Positions 10,355 through 22,630 are shown, counted from the first letter of the stretch. The stretch is 64,000 nucleotides of DNA from Phytophthora quininea (GCA_011947345.1 JAAVTG010000653.1:24625-88624), one strand, 5' to 3'. The notes: generated by a model from the letters alone, not told the origin. A program made the numbers and translations.

Positions 10355-12468
10355 ATGAGCGGGGCCGTCAAGGCGGACGAGCGACTTCGGGATGCCTGTG
10401 GTCAAGGCGATGTGGAGGCAGTTCTAGAGTTACTCGACAGGGAAGGCGTGGGTGTGGAGGCAGGGGACAAAGGCGCTGGCAGGACGCCGCTGATAACTGC
10501 GGCAGGCAATGGACACTCAACTGTAGTGTTGCTACTGCTGCACCATGGGGCAAATATCGACAAACGGCAAACGAAAGGTGACACCGCTCTCACTGAAGCG
10601 AGTCGCAAAGGCCACATCGACGTAGTGCAAGTTCTCTTGGAAAACGGTGCTTTGATCAACGTGGCTAATAACGAAGGATTTACGCCGCTGATGGCCGCTT
10701 CTCAGAATGGACACTCGGATGTTGTGAAGCTGTTACTTCTACATGGAGCAAGAATCGACAAGCAGCATTCCGATGGAAGAGCTAGTCTGTATTTTGCGTG
10801 CATGTTCGGCCACGGTGACGCTGCTCGGGTTCTTATTGAAAGCGGTGCTTCCGTGGATTTGGAGGCCAACAATGGCTATACCCCGCTGATGGTCGCTTCT
10901 CAGAATGGACACTCGGGTGTTCTGGCATTGTTGGTTGGGTTTGGAGCTACAATCGACAAACAACATCCTGATGGAAGTACTAGTCTGTTCTTCGCATGCG
11001 AGTTTGGCCACGTTGACGCTGCTCGGGTTCTCATCGAGAATAAAGCTTCCATCAATCTCACAGATAACGTGGAGTGGACGCCGTTGATGATAGCTTGCCA
11101 AAAGGGACACTCGGATGTGGTGGTGTTGTTGCTTCAGTGTGGAGCTAGAATGGATACGCAACTTCCAGATGGAACCACAGCTCTAAGCATCGCATTCTTT
11201 CATGGCCACGTTGACGCTGCCCGGATTCTCGTTAGCAGTGGTGCTTCCATGGACTTGGCAGGTTACAAGGGTCTCACGCCACTGATGGCTGCTTCTATGA
11301 ATGGACACACAGACATTGCGGAATTACTCGTTAGAAATGGATCACCGGTCGATCTCGGTAATACGGACGGATGGACGGCACTCATGTGGGCCGCGGAGCG
11401 GGGCCACGTCCCCATGATAGATATTTTGCTGCAACATGGAGCTGCTGTCAACAAGCAGCTTCCAAATGGAGCTACGGCTTTGAATATCGCTAGTGAACAG
11501 GGCCAGTTTGCAGTGGCAGTGACGCTGATAAACAGTGGCGCCGATATCGAACTAGCTGACGACGAAGGATACACACCCTTGATCACAGCAGCTCAGATGG
11601 GGTTTTCCGACATCGTCCAGTTACTTTTAATAGCGGTGCTAACCTCAATAAGCGATTGCCGAGTGGGAGCACGGCTTTGATCACGGCGACTTGGCACAGA
11701 AGACTCGAGGTTGTTCGAATCCTTTTGGACAATGGGGCAGATTTGAGTTTGCGCGGAGATTTCATGGGTTGGCCAGCATTGCTGGTCGCCTCTTTCAGCG
11801 GTTTTACGGAGCTCGTACAGCTCATTTATGAACGCATCTGGCAAGTCACAAATGGGAGGACGGACGATTTCTTTTTGCACGATATTTTGTCAACAAATCT
11901 AGGTTCCGTTACCGTAAGCTCTCGAATTGATCAGAAGCGTCGAAACGGAGATACCGCGCTGCGAATTGCCTGCGAACAAGGTGATTTGAAACGAGCCGAG
12001 GTATTGCTGAAAACTACTGAGGCGGTTAACATTCCTGATCGTTATGGTGAAACAGCACTCAGAACTGCGGCATCATTGGGCTACACGGATATAGTGGAGC
12101 TACTCCTTGATCGAGGGGCTAGTGTTAACCAGTGCGGAAAGTATAGATGTTCTCCATTACAGGGAGCAAGTGCTTTAGGTCATATCAGGGTTGTTGAAGT
12201 TCTTATCGCTCGTGGCGCCAACATGAACTTAAGGGACGACGACGGCAATACCGCTCTTATGGATGCGGCTGCATATGGCCATGCGGATATTGTCAGCTTA
12301 CTGGTTCGGAAAGGCTCAGTGGCTGCTTGGAAGAATAAGGCAGGACAAACTGCTGCCATGCGTGCACAGCAGAGGGGCTATATCAACGTGGTAGCTGTGC
12401 TGGAGGAATGGACTTTGCGAAATACTTCTATTCATGAAGACAACCAAAACCTTGCGATGGAAAATTGA
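10355..12468 (+). CDS. Classical 33-residue ankyrin repeat protein (one apparent base loss)
   Basis: The ATG at 10355 opens a frame with about 13 canonical ankyrin repeats (G.TPLM.AS..GH..VV.LLL..GA.ID), 33 residues each. At 11625-11628 a T4 run seems to lack one base. On the far side the frame resumes with KRLPSGSTALITA and continues to 12468 with six or so further repeats. The same passage is uninterrupted in the paralogue at 43.6-46.9 kb (RLPSGSTALITAVWHRRLEVV), which shows that the break is a single-base event in one protein of about 704 residues. It has no signal peptide or membrane segment, so a cytosolic protein-binding scaffold is the reasonable inference. It is divergent from the ankyrin-like gene to its left. 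Confidence 0.8.
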
Positions 12469-12596
12469 GATAGTCGCCACCGATGTGTCTTTAGCAGCCC
12501 AGCACTGCCGTCAGCTACGGCACGCTGACGAAGTTGGGCACGGCGTTGAACGAGAAAACGGAAGGAAATCCTGATTGACCCAAGTTGCGACCGAAA

Positions 12597-13559
12597 TAAG
12601 CTGCTTAGACGGGTCCGTCGATGCGGAAGAACGACTACGAGACGCGTGCGGACAAGGCGACCTGGAGGCTGTTCGAAAGTTGCTGGAAGGTGGAAATGTG
12701 GATGTGGAGACCGTGGATAGATAATCTGGAGCGACGCTGCTGATGCTAGCGTTGACAAACAACCTCCAGATGGAGCCACTGCTCTTAGAGTCGCATGCTC
12801 GAATGGTTTCATTTGCGCAGCTCGCCTTCTCATGGAAAATGGTGCTTCTATCGACTTAGCAGACAACAAAGGATGGACATCGCGTGCTATTTCGCATTGA
12901 GTACAATGCAACAGTAGGTGCGGTGGACGATGACGGATTAACGCTGCTGATGGTCGCTCGCAAGAACGGACACACCAGGATTGTGGAATTGTTGATCGAG
13001 AATAGGGAGTTTGATGTAGGGAAACTTTTAATTGATAATGGAGTTGATCTCGAGCTGGCAGACGATGAAAGCTACACGCGGTTGATCACAGCTGCTCAAC
13101 TAGGTGTTTCCGACATCGTTCAGCCGCTGGACTCCAGCGTTTATGCTGTACAACAATAGTGCTGATCTCGATAAACGTTTGCCGAGTGGAAACGCTGTTT
13201 TGATTACGGCGGTCTGGCATAGACGACTTGAGGTTGTTCGGATTCTGCGTGGAGACTTCAGAGGCTGGGCGTCGCTACTTGCGGCTGCTTTCAGTGGGTT
13301 TGCGGAGCTAGTGCAGCAAGCAGCAGTTAGATGGCAGTACGGCATCGTGGATTGCAGCTCACAAAAGGAACATCTGTTGACTTGCATCGAAGCGAACTTT
13401 ACGAACCACGCGCGAGACAACAAAATCCAATACTTTGCCGCCACAAAGCGATCAAAACTAGCACGAGCCTCTGGCCTTCTTCCCCACAGACTCTTTTCAT
13501 CAATGCGATGGCGATCGTATCCGCACTCTTCGTGGATTCCAACGCTGCCAGTATTTTAA
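12597..13559 (+). pseudogene. Degenerate copy of the neighbouring ankyrin gene
   Basis: It begins with VDAEERLRDACGQGDLEAVRKLL, matching the N terminus of the ankyrin genes at 10355 and 46914. It then loses frame, resumes with GLTLLMVARKNGHTRIVELL and DLELADDESYTRLITAAQ, and ends with the characteristic RLPSGNAVLITAVWHRRLEVVRIL. An early TAG after the first 40 codons, several frame changes and internal deletions of repeats make it non-functional. It is a direct tandem duplicate of the upstream gene, reduced to about a third of its length. Confidence 0.75.
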
Positions 13560-14181
13560 TACTTCCTCATTGTGCTGTATTTTTTGAAATACAACACGAC
13601 GAGAAAGTCATTTCACGCGCTGTGCCGAACGCAATTGCACCTCAGAGGACCGACTTAGTGAAAAACAACCGCGTAAGAAGTTCTTACGAAGAACACCATG
13701 ACGTGTAATAAAGCTTGACCTAATTTTCATAGTGTCCTGAGGACACAGCCCTATCCATACTACTGAATTTCCCCACGGTGCAAGACAAACCTTCCCGTCC
13801 GGTGGTGTTTTTACTCACCTCACGATCCGGATAGGTCGAAGCTCGCGACTCGAGGATGTGCTCGCCGTCTCCTCTGCTTTCTAAACTCTGATATCTCCAA
13901 ATGACAGCACACTAGACGTTTGGTATGGACTTCACCACCAAATAATGTACCTTTCCAAACTCCAGGCGAAGAGCACCCTCAAAGACGTGAAGGCAAGCGC
14001 TTTGAGGACCCAGAGTATACACTGATTCTATCAAAAAGCCCATACACTTTCTACCCCCGTGCTTGGGATCGGCAAAACGTTTTCACGGGGACAGATGGCA
14101 GTGACCTTGTCCATCGGACCTACGTCGGCTTTGCTGATCCAGTGCAAAACGCCCTCTCCAGCGAGCACTCAAGCCAGAAGA
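13560..14181. other. Gene-free stretch upstream of the RxLR pseudogene
   Basis: No convincing gene. A short frame upstream of the effector start reads IGKTFSRGQMAV, which faintly resembles a P-loop helicase fragment, but there is nothing else to support that. No clear Inr/FPR was recognised. Confidence 0.35.
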
Positions 14182-14667
14182 ATGCGCTTCTTTCTCTTCC
14201 TTGTGGTGACTGTAGTCACCCTTCTAGCAAGCCCCCATGTCGTGACAGCGAACATCCAAGACAATATGATCACCGCTGCCCCAATCAAAGACCATTTGCT
14301 CGGTCGACGCTTCCTGAGAGTTGACGATACCGAAGACGATTCTGCGGCTGATGAAGAGTGAGCGGGAGGTGAACTTAGCACTCTGAAGACCGTGGTAACC
14401 AAGATGAAGGCTGCGGCCAACGTGGCCGTGAAGAAAGCCTGGTTGCCCAGGTTCTTCGTCTGGAAGTACATCATGGATGTAACGCCGCACGACGCCAACG
14501 TCAAGCTGGGAATTGCAGGTAAGGGCCTATCCGGACGTCAGATGGAGATGCACAAGAACTGGGGGCAGTCCCTGGCCTACCTCTCCTACTACGGCAAGGG
14601 CCCTCTTAAGTATGACACACTTGAGCAGTATAGGAAGAAGATGGTAGCGAGTGCTCGAACTTCGTAG
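14182..14667 (+). pseudogene. Candidate RxLR effector gene with a stop codon in its dEER motif
   Basis: The ATG at 14182 starts a hydrophobic signal peptide of about 22 residues, then RFLR at residues 43-46 and an acidic stretch ending DEE at 57-59. The next codon is TGA (14359-14361), at the position where the Arg of dEER is expected; TGA is one transition from CGA. The same frame then stays open for 101 further codons with a Trp/Tyr-bearing region (PRFFVWKYIMD, SYYGKGPLKY) to a natural stop at 14667. A signal peptide, RxLR and dEER followed by a helical domain defines the class of oomycete proteins delivered into plant cells. No other lesion is visible, so inactivation could be recent, or the stop may be polymorphic or a base-call error. 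Confidence 0.7.
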
Positions 14668-15039
14668 AAAGCCCCCCTCCCCCTACTCTCTTGAGTTTCT
14701 ACAAAGACAATGAACAAGAACGTCACCAAACAGCAGAGCTACGGCCGGAGTCTGGAGACGCTAAGGTGAAAATCGACGGTTCAAAACCCCTTAGTCATAC
14801 TGCTCTGCCTCGAGTCTGTCGTGTCTTACGCTCAGATCGCGCGCCGGAAAGGCATTTGCGATACTGTGGCATTTGTGATGGTGTGTCCGCAGCGATCGGT
14901 TGTTGATGAACTCACCAGAGCAAGAATCGTGGAAATGGGAAATTGAAGTGATTGCATGATGTGCAATCACTTCAACTTGACAGAGTAGATACTATCTACC
15001 CTGTCGAAACTGTTTCAATTTTGGGAGGAACATCGATGC
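14668..15039. other. Intergenic stretch with foldback sequences
   Basis: No gene was recognised. Its right part contains the two adjacent hairpins described separately, followed directly by ankyrin pseudogene sequence. Confidence 0.4.
14943..15005. repeat. Two adjacent hairpins
   Basis: The first has perfect 14-base arms (TTGAAGTGATTGCA and its complement) around a five-base loop, 14943-14975. The second, three bases further on, has 13-base arms (GACAGAGTAGATA) with one mismatch and almost no loop, 14979-15005. A copy of AAATTGAA flanks the pair on each side in opposite orientation. This could be a small foldback element or the remains of a MITE. No target duplication could be fixed. Confidence 0.5.
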
Positions 15040-17513
15040 TTGGTCACTCAGCTTGCCAACTACGAGGACGAAGTGACACCACTGATCGCTGCTGCTGGGA
15101 ACGACATATTTGAAATACTGAAGTTATTGCTACAACACGGCGCGCAGATCGACAAGCAGAAATCTGATGGGGATACTGCTCTCAGTAGAGCGTGCCTTGG
15201 CGGCCATATTGATGCAGCTCGCGTTCTGGTTGACAACAAGGCGTCGGTTGATTTGGCGGACAAATGGGGGGTCACACTGAACAGCTCCAGAATACTATGC
15301 CGGAAAAGTGGCCGGAACAAAGTGTTCACGCTGCCGGATCCGGAAAGGATTATGCCGGAAAACAAACAAAAACGTGCAAATAAAGCCTTTGTATAGGGGC
15401 TGCTCGGGACCAGCCCCTATCGCATCCGGAAAAGCAAATGAACACGATTATGGTCCTCCACCATGCGAGTGTCAAGGAGACTCTCAAGACGCCAAGGCAC
15501 TTCTTACAGCAACGCGACCCCCGCGTCACCACCGCCAACAACATCACTAGCTCCGCTTAATTCCTGACCGCTGGTGCGCTCTCGCACCTCCTTAGATCTC
15601 AGATGAGCAGTGCTTGTAGACGAACCCGTGACTGTCTTGTCATGGGAATTAACACCGCCGTCCTTGGGCGCGACGCTGCACTCAATTCACTATCCATAGA
15701 AGCCCTTCAAACCCCGAACTGCCACCAAACAACTGCCACCAACCACAACAAAATCCCCAAAGCTGATATTTTGTTGGTTAAAAAATATCGGAATAGGCGC
15801 AGTGTGAACACTGATCCGGTATACAAAGAGAAAAGCTCCGGTATACCCTATCCTGGACCCGTTCAGTGTGACCCCCAATGAAGGCTGGACTCGATTGATG
15901 GCTGCTGGGCAGGACGGAAACACTGATGTGTTGACGCTGCTACTTGAGCATGGAGCTGGCGTGGACAAGCAGCGGTCGAACAACAGTGCCGCTATATACG
16001 TCGCATGTAAGCACGGCAATAGTGATGTAGCTGAGGTCTTGATTGAAAACAATGCGTCTGTCAACCTGGTGGGTGTCGACGAGTGGTCACCGCTGATGAT
16101 TGCCGCTGAGTACGGACACACTGAGGTCGTGACGCTGCTGCTACTTCATGGCGCCGATTTGGAGAAGCAACAGTTTGATGGGAATAGGTGGACACCGCTA
16201 ATAGCCGCTCCTCAGAACGGACACTCCCACTAGTAAACTTATTGCTACAGCACGGCGTAAATGTCGACAAGCAGCGTCCGAATGACAGCACAGCTTAACG
16301 TCTCGCCTGTGAACACGGTTGTGTCGACACTGCTCGAGTTTTCAGTGAAAACATGGCGTCAGTTGATCTAGCAGACAATGAAGGATGGACTCCCTGATGG
16401 TTGTTTTTCAGGAAGGGTATGCGGGCGTGGCTGATCTATTGCTGTAACACGGAGCCAGTGCCGACAATCAGCTTTCGACCGGCGGTTCCTCGTTGTTTAT
16501 CGCTTGCGAGCATGGCCATTTGGATGTGGCTCGAGGTTTGATGAAGAACAACGCCCATCTTGACGTGATATGTCACGTAGTATACGCGGTGAAACTCAAC
16601 TTGTGTGTTGAAAGGAAAATTGAGAATGAATTCGAATTAACGCTGCTAGCTAGCTGCTCGACGGCCCTGGAATGGCCGATTGAACTTGCAAAGAATCAAG
16701 TTGCCAGCTGAGAGTCAACTCAAATCCTAAACTATGGATATGACAGTGTAGCAGAAATCCTACTGTTGGAATGGCAATGCACCCTGCTCTCTTGGCGGAC
16801 TTGAGGAGGCCGAACTTCAATAGGACTTCGTCGTAGTAATCATGACATGATAGCTAGCGAAGGATAGACGCCATTGACGATTGCTGCTGCGAATGACTAC
16901 CCCCAATGGTGTGAAGCTTCTGCTGAGTCACGGAGCGGAGATCGATCAACGCTGTCTGAATGGGAGCAGCTCTCTAAGTCTCGCGTGCAAATACTGACGA
17001 CTGGAGATCCTTGATCCACTTCTCGACGGTGGAGCTTCGATCGACTTTGTAGACTATGAAGAGAAGACTCCACTTCGACGCGCAGCAAAACAAGACCATA
17101 TAGAAATGGTAAAAATACTATTGGCTTGTGGAGCGAGTATCGATCTGCAGGGATGGAACGGGTGTTTTGCATTGGTAGGTGCGAGTTGCTGTGGTCATTT
17201 GGAAACTGTTGAGGTTCTAATCTCGCGGAGGGCCAACAAGGACTTGCAAGACAATGATGGAGATACAGCTCTCATGGAGGCGGCTAGAAATGGCCACGCC
17301 AATGTTGTCCGGCTGCTGCTGAAACGTGGTGCTGCGATAGACTCGGTGAATAAGGAAGGCCAGAATCCACTCACGCGTGCAGAGCAAAACGGTCATGCCG
17401 ACGTGATCGCTGCGCTTGGAGGACAATGCGAACACACGAACCAAGAGGCTGTCGAAACCTTGAGAGCTTCGGACGGATCGCTCATAGATTTCGATTGGAA
17501 TTGTCAGCTATAA
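15040..17513 (+). pseudogene. Ankyrin repeat pseudogene split by a MITE
   Basis: 33-residue ankyrin repeats run from DEVTPLIAAAGNDIFEILKLLLQHGAQIDKQ to ADK, where a 610-bp element intrudes, and resume with NEGWTRLMAAGQDGNTDVLTLLLEHGA. Beyond 16233 repeats continue across several frames and stops. The last 135 codons are clean again (GHLETVEVLISRRANKDLQDNDGDTALMEAARNG...), matching the C-terminal end of the 10355 and 46914 genes. It is a third member of the same family and clearly inactive. Upstream the VDAEERL start sequence is not present. Confidence 0.75.
15267..15876. mobile_element. MITE-like non-autonomous DNA transposon (610 bp)
   Basis: The ends are inverted repeats beginning GGGGGTCACACTGAAC, 16 bases perfect, then TCCAG.ATA with few mismatches. 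Further in, a subterminal AGTGTTCAC.CTGC motif lies on both sides. The flanks carry the four-base duplication AATG (15263-15266 and 15877-15880), and the interrupted ankyrin frame reads on across the empty site. Inside is no transposase frame, but there is a 10-base-arm hairpin (ATAGGGGCTG) at 15393-15420. The superfamily cannot be named safely from a four-base duplication and GGGGGTCACAC ends. It needs a transposase supplied elsewhere. Confidence 0.75.
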
Positions 17514-18339
17514 GTTTGCTGAAGCAATGGTGGTCAAATGCAGGAGATTTTGCTGGGACTGCAGCGATAAGATCGCGATCCTGATTAATTTTCACTGCAC
17601 AACACCATCATTCCAGCAAAAGAAGGTCAAGATGAACAAGTCAGCTCTGTCCCGGGTCGGCGTGTGCAGCACGACCCTGGGATGAATCGCCTTCCGTTCC
17701 AACAGTTGGCTCCGTTCCACTTGAGTCTGAATCTGGTGGGAGACAGGGCGGGACGGCAGTCATCCAAGAAGCCGTGTGGAGACAGTAGGCCAAGCGGCGG
17801 GCGAGCGCGCTGGCGCGCCTCGCGCCATCTTCGACCAAGACTCCGAGCCAACCAAGTGGGGAGCGAGCTGGAGGTGCTGAGGACGGGTGGCAGGTGGCGC
17901 CTTGTCCGCTGGAGGCCCTAGGTGAGAAGGAAGGTCATTTCAAGGGATGGAAGTCGTGCTGGAGCGTGCCGCCCATGCCGGAGGAAGGGGGGCACGCGTG
18001 GAAGCCAGCGGCGGCGCTGCGCCGGCCGGAGAAGACTGACGGTTTTCGTTTTGCGCCTTCGGACTCAGGTCTACAGAACAGCGACAGCAACAGCTAAGCA
18101 GACAACAAGCAGCGTTTTAAGTTTACCCTTTCGTTCCTCGCCTACCGTCCCGCCAAAGCTACACCTGACAGCACGCTACACACTTCGCTCCGTACCGGAG
18201 GTACTCGACCCCGAACGGATCGTCATTCTACTGTCTTGGCGGTGGTTGAGCCCTAGCCAAGCTCGCCGGCGGCCCAACCGTCATCCCCACCCCGGGACAG
18301 CTCACTCCGCTTTAAGTGTCAAGCCAAGCAAGAACAACT
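17514..18339. other. GC-rich stretch without a recognised gene
   Basis: Short arginine-rich frames occur on both strands but show no domain, signal peptide or family resemblance, and their composition fits chance opening in GC-rich DNA. It may be the remains of an insertion between two ankyrin pseudogenes; no termini were found. Confidence 0.35.
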
Positions 18340-18900
18340 ATACTACCCTTGAGTATGGCACTCACAAACGAACGACTCCAAGATGCCTGAGAACGAGGCG
18401 ACCTGTTGACGGTTCGGCGCTTGCTGAGGATGGAGAACATGGATGTCGAAGCTCTCTGGACTTGAAAACCGAACGAATGCCATTGATGACCGCTACTCAG
18501 AATGGACACCCGAGATTGTGGCGTTGTTACTACAGATGGGAGCAACAGTCGACAAGGAACGACCGGACCGCAAAACAACTTTCTTTCCCGCGTGTCAATC
18601 GGGTCGTTTGGATGCCTCGTTGAGAACGGTGCAATTGTCGACTTTGCAGACGAAGACCGTTGATGTTTGCTTCTTAACGAGGATACTACGACATTGTCAA
18701 ATTGCTGCTAGAGGAGGGTGTTGAATATTGACCGACAGCAACCTCATTCCAGAACTTCTCTACATTTCAGTTGTCGACGTTGATGTAGTTCAGATTTTGA
18801 TCGACCACCACGCGTCCAGTGAGTTCGTGGACAACGAAGGCCAGACACCGCTTACGCTTGCTGATGAAAACGGATACTAGTACTCAGACGTGATCGCATT
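18340..18900 (+). pseudogene. Ankyrin repeat relic
   Basis: Recognisable pieces are WTPEIVALLLQMGATVDKERPDRKT, then in another frame VVDVDVVQILIDHHASSEFVDNEGQ followed by TPLTLADENGY. Several frame changes and stops separate them. Similarity is to the 33-residue ankyrin family of the window, not the 28-residue one. No start or complete repeat array remains. Confidence 0.6.
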
Positions 18901-19201
18901 GCTCGGAGCTGTGCCAGCGGCGAGCATTGACCACTCCGTTTTCTATTACAAGTAGTATTTTTCATTAAATAAAATATTAAGAAAATACATATTTTATCCC
19001 TAACAGTTCAGATGCCACTGTCCGTCGCTCTCTGACCTCTTGTTGCTGCGTGTGCATGTTGCTTGGAGACTCATCCAAAGCCTCCACAACCATCGCCACC
19101 TCCAATCCTGCTGCGTTCCCGATCTCTTTGGCCAGTTTCCGATCAATCAAGCGCCATAGCGCCGGTAGACGTGCTCCTTTCGACAGTCTCACTTGTCCAC
19201 C

Positions 19202-21267
19202 ATGGAGATCTGGACGCCCTGGGAGACGTCCGACCGCGCTCGGGACTTGCTGGGGCTAACCACCACCGCCACACCACCACCAGTCCCAGCACCGCCACCA
19301 CCGGAGCAACACCCGACGACCACCACCACCACACCACCACCAGTTCCAGCGCCAATTCAGGACGCTGAACCAGTGGCTGTAGGCACTTGGCTCGGTCCGT
19401 TGACCTGCGTCCGAGTGGTGAAGAACTCCAAGCCAGAGATGCAAGCGCTTCCTCACGTGTGGGAAGCTGTAGAAGCCTTTTGAACTGTTCTCCAAGCTGC
19501 TCACTGACCCAAGCAGCGGCGTTTGGAAGTATGAGGCTGCTTCGAGGCATTTCCGCTCGGTCGGGAGCGATGGCCACTGTGGACCCGTTCTACAAGCAGG
19601 CGCAGTTTTCAGGCGCCATGCAACACGCAGCAGCTAGAGGCGACTTGGAAATGATTCAGTGGCTGCTGAATTTCCAGCCTGGAGGACTCGTCACACGAGC
19701 AGTGGAAGTGGCTGCAAGACATGGACACTTTACGGTGCTTCGGTGGTTGAAAGAACACCACGACCATGTCTTCTGGGGCGCTAACGAGCTGCGGTATGCT
19801 ATCGAAGGCAACTATTCTGCGATTGCACGCTGGCTGCAGGAGAATACACGACCTCCATCTAAGATGAAGGCGATGGATCTGGCAGCGGCGAATGGCAACT
19901 TGGAGCTGGTCCAGTGGCTGTTTGAAGTCAGACAAGAAGCGTCCCCGACCGCAACGTCCAAGGCAGCGAGAGGAGGCTTTATGGACTTGATCAAGTGGAT
20001 GGACAAGCATCACCTCTGCAAACACCAAAGCGTCCCCGTGGAAGACGCTGCAGCTGAAGGTCATTTGAAAATGGTCAAGTGGCTGCATAAGTCTGGCGTT
20101 GGGATCGCTACCCCACGAGCTATTGATGCAGCAGCAGGGAACGGCCACTTGGACGTGGTCAAGTGGCTGCATCACAAGAAGGAGTATGGCTGTTCGCACA
20201 TGGCCATGGACGACGCTGCTACGAATGGCCATCTAGATGTAGTGAAATACCTCCACTCACATCGACGGGAAGGATGCACAACAGACGCGATGGATGGCGC
20301 AGCAAGGAGCGGACACTTAGGTATGGTGCAGTGGTTGCACTTCAACCGAGTAGAAGGTTGCACGACGCGAGCTATGGACGAAGCTGCGGCGAATGGCCAT
20401 TTGCACACTCTCAAGTGGCTTCACAAGTACCATCCAACCACGCAGAGCTCTGGGAGTTTCTTGAGCGTGGGGAGCAGCAGCAGTGGATCGAAAGCCAGTC
20501 GAGGCAACGGTGGAGGCTGCACGACGAATGCTATGGACAACGCAGCCCGCAACAACCACATAGAGGTGGTTCGCTTTCTGCATCGACATCGTGAAGAAGG
20601 ATGCACCGAGCGTGCGATGGATGGAGCTGCTGCCTCTGGCCACCTCGAGATGCTACAGTGGTTGCACACACAGCGAACGGAGGGCTGTACGGCAGCGGCG
20701 ATGGATGAGGCGGCTGCGAATGGCCATTTTGAAGTGGTCAAGTGGCTGCACGACAACCGGGTCGAAGGTTGCACGGTGCGAGCCATGGACGGCGCTGCAG
20801 CTGGTGGCCACCTTCGTATCGTCAAGTGGCTTCACGCCAATCGATCTGAAGGCTGTTCGACTGCTGCAATGGACGGCGCTGCAGCACACGGTAAGCTCGA
20901 TACACTCAAATGGCTCCATAAGAATCGATCGGAAGGCTGCACGACGGCCGCAATGGACCGAGCCGCAGGTGGTGGCCACTTTGAAGTGCTGCTGTTCCTG
21001 CATAACAAGCGGTCTGAAGGCTGCACGATGGATGCGGCAGTGAACGCGAGTCGCAACGAGCACGTGGAGATCCTTCAGTGGTTTTTCCGCTTCTACCCAC
21101 GCATGATCCACCGCGAGAAGGTCATTGTCTTCGCCAAGAGATACAACTACTACCTCATGGACTGGCTGTATCGCAACTACCAGACGACTGGAGAACGCAC
21201 GCTGCTTGCAGACATCAATTCCTCCTTCTACCTCACGCCACCGGAGACCGAGGAACTGGACACGTAA
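19202..21267 (+). CDS. 28-residue-repeat ankyrin-like protein (one apparent base loss)
   Basis: The ATG at 19202 lies in a near-ideal context (CCACCATGG). A Pro/Thr-rich head is followed by the family's N-terminal box (ALPHVWEAVEAFLNC ... GSMRLL), and a one-base loss in the T4 run at 19478-19481 is needed to join the two halves. Then FYKQAQFSGAMQHAA begins about 18 repeats of exactly 28 residues, for example AMDGAAAGGHLRIVKWLH followed by ANRSEGCSTA, each with conserved Trp, His and Cys. One repeat has a Gly/Ser-rich insertion near residue 420. The C terminus carries the shared FAKRYNYYLMDWLY motif. It is probably an intact cytosolic protein of about 688 residues. Partners are unknown. Confidence 0.8.
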
Positions 21268-21461
21268 GCGAATGATACTCGAGATGCAGAGCGCAGCTAG
21301 CCACAGCAGAAGAAATTTACAGTGGCAGTCCGGGAACTGAAGCGTTCTCACCACCATTGCAAGTAACTAACGTCACTCGACTGGGAAAATTGACTCGTGA
21401 CGCGAAAGAAAGATGCGGTCAAGAGGACTGGACATTACATGTAGTCTATTGTTCTTGTGTG

Positions 21462-22249
21462 CTAGGGGGATCGCAGTGCTACGAAGTTGGGGCTCTTGCC
21501 ACCGTCAGCAGCGCTGTCCTGTCGAGACTTTCCGTCGTCTTGCAGCGCAATCGAGACGGATGCCAGCGTCGGATCGTCAATTACCTGTCCTTCCGTCAAC
21601 TTCCTCGGGTAGATGAAGGTGAGGATCAGCTGAATCGAGCCGAGGATCGCTCCGGCGGCGTTGGGCACCAGAATGAAGACGTCTTCGACGAGGATGGCGT
21701 ACACGACCCAGCAGAAGCTGTTGATAACGTTGACGACCCCCATCGTGAACGGCATCGAGCTCGACGTCTTGGTTTCGATCACCCTCTTGATGGTTGCCAT
21801 GGGTGACGCGTACAGTCCGACGGACGAGACGATGACGATGACCCCATGGCGACCCCCATCGAGTCTCGATCCTGACCGGTCCACCCCAAGACGCCAATGA
21901 CGCCGTAGATGGTCTCCAGTAGCATGATGACCCCGGAGATGGCGAAGACCTTCATCACGTACTGCTTGTGCGCCGTCCACCGGTAGAAAAAGTAGGCGAG
22001 GATGGCACCGGTGACGATTCCTAATGCCGCCGTCAGGAAGAGCGGCACGATGTTGCTCACGAGGTAGGCGTACCAGCACAACAAGTAGCAGTTGGCGTAG
22101 AGCATCACGCACGGCATGACGGACATGTCGCCCGTGCTTTTGTTCTTGCGCATGCGTTGAAAGTCTGGTAGCAGCGAGATCCGCATGAAGATGGTGGTGA
22201 CGATCGTCACGATCTTGAAGACGAGGACGGCCGTGTCGGAGCCGCTCAT
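21462..22249 (-). CDS. SWEET sugar transporter 1 of 7 (one apparent base loss)
   Basis: Two MtN3/saliva domains give seven predicted membrane helices. Helix 1 carries RISLLPDFQRMRKNKSTGD, and the second half has YASPMATIKRV and SSMPFTMGVVNVINSFCW. SWEETs move mono- or disaccharides down their gradient across the plasma or vacuolar membrane. At 21842-21845 a C4 run lacks one base; without it the frame would stop after the third helix. The coding sequence is otherwise clean and about 262 codons long. The tail ends NFVALRSP, a variant of a motif shared with the other copies. It lies at the 3' edge of a minus-strand array. Confidence 0.85.
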
Positions 22250-22630
22250 TCTGCAATTGCTGCGCTGTTAAACGTCGATGGTTGCGTACGGCAAGCTGAG
22301 CAATGGAAACTGAAGTTGAGGACGACGACGGAGACCTGCACGGCTGCGTCGATGGGGATGATTGGTCGCACCGTGCACCATCTATGCCTGCGCTACGAGG
22401 ACAGCGTCACGAAGATCGTGTTGTTGCCATTCCTCGCAGTGCATTTCGTGGCTCGGCGTTGAGTGATTCAACCTGCGGCGGTGATCATCGAGTTTAGTCT
22501 TTTGAACTGGGCGTGATCGCTTTCGCGTTGACTGCTTCAACAACGGATAAAGGCACTGAACGCCATCCACCGGTGCTCCCCGGCGCAAACACGCCAACGG
22601 AGCCTCATTACAATTGATTTTAACAAGCTT

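Noticed and set aside
19194..19368. Proline/threonine-rich head of the 19.2 kb gene as a separate secreted protein
   Set aside because: No signal peptide, and the frame continues into the family N-terminal box.
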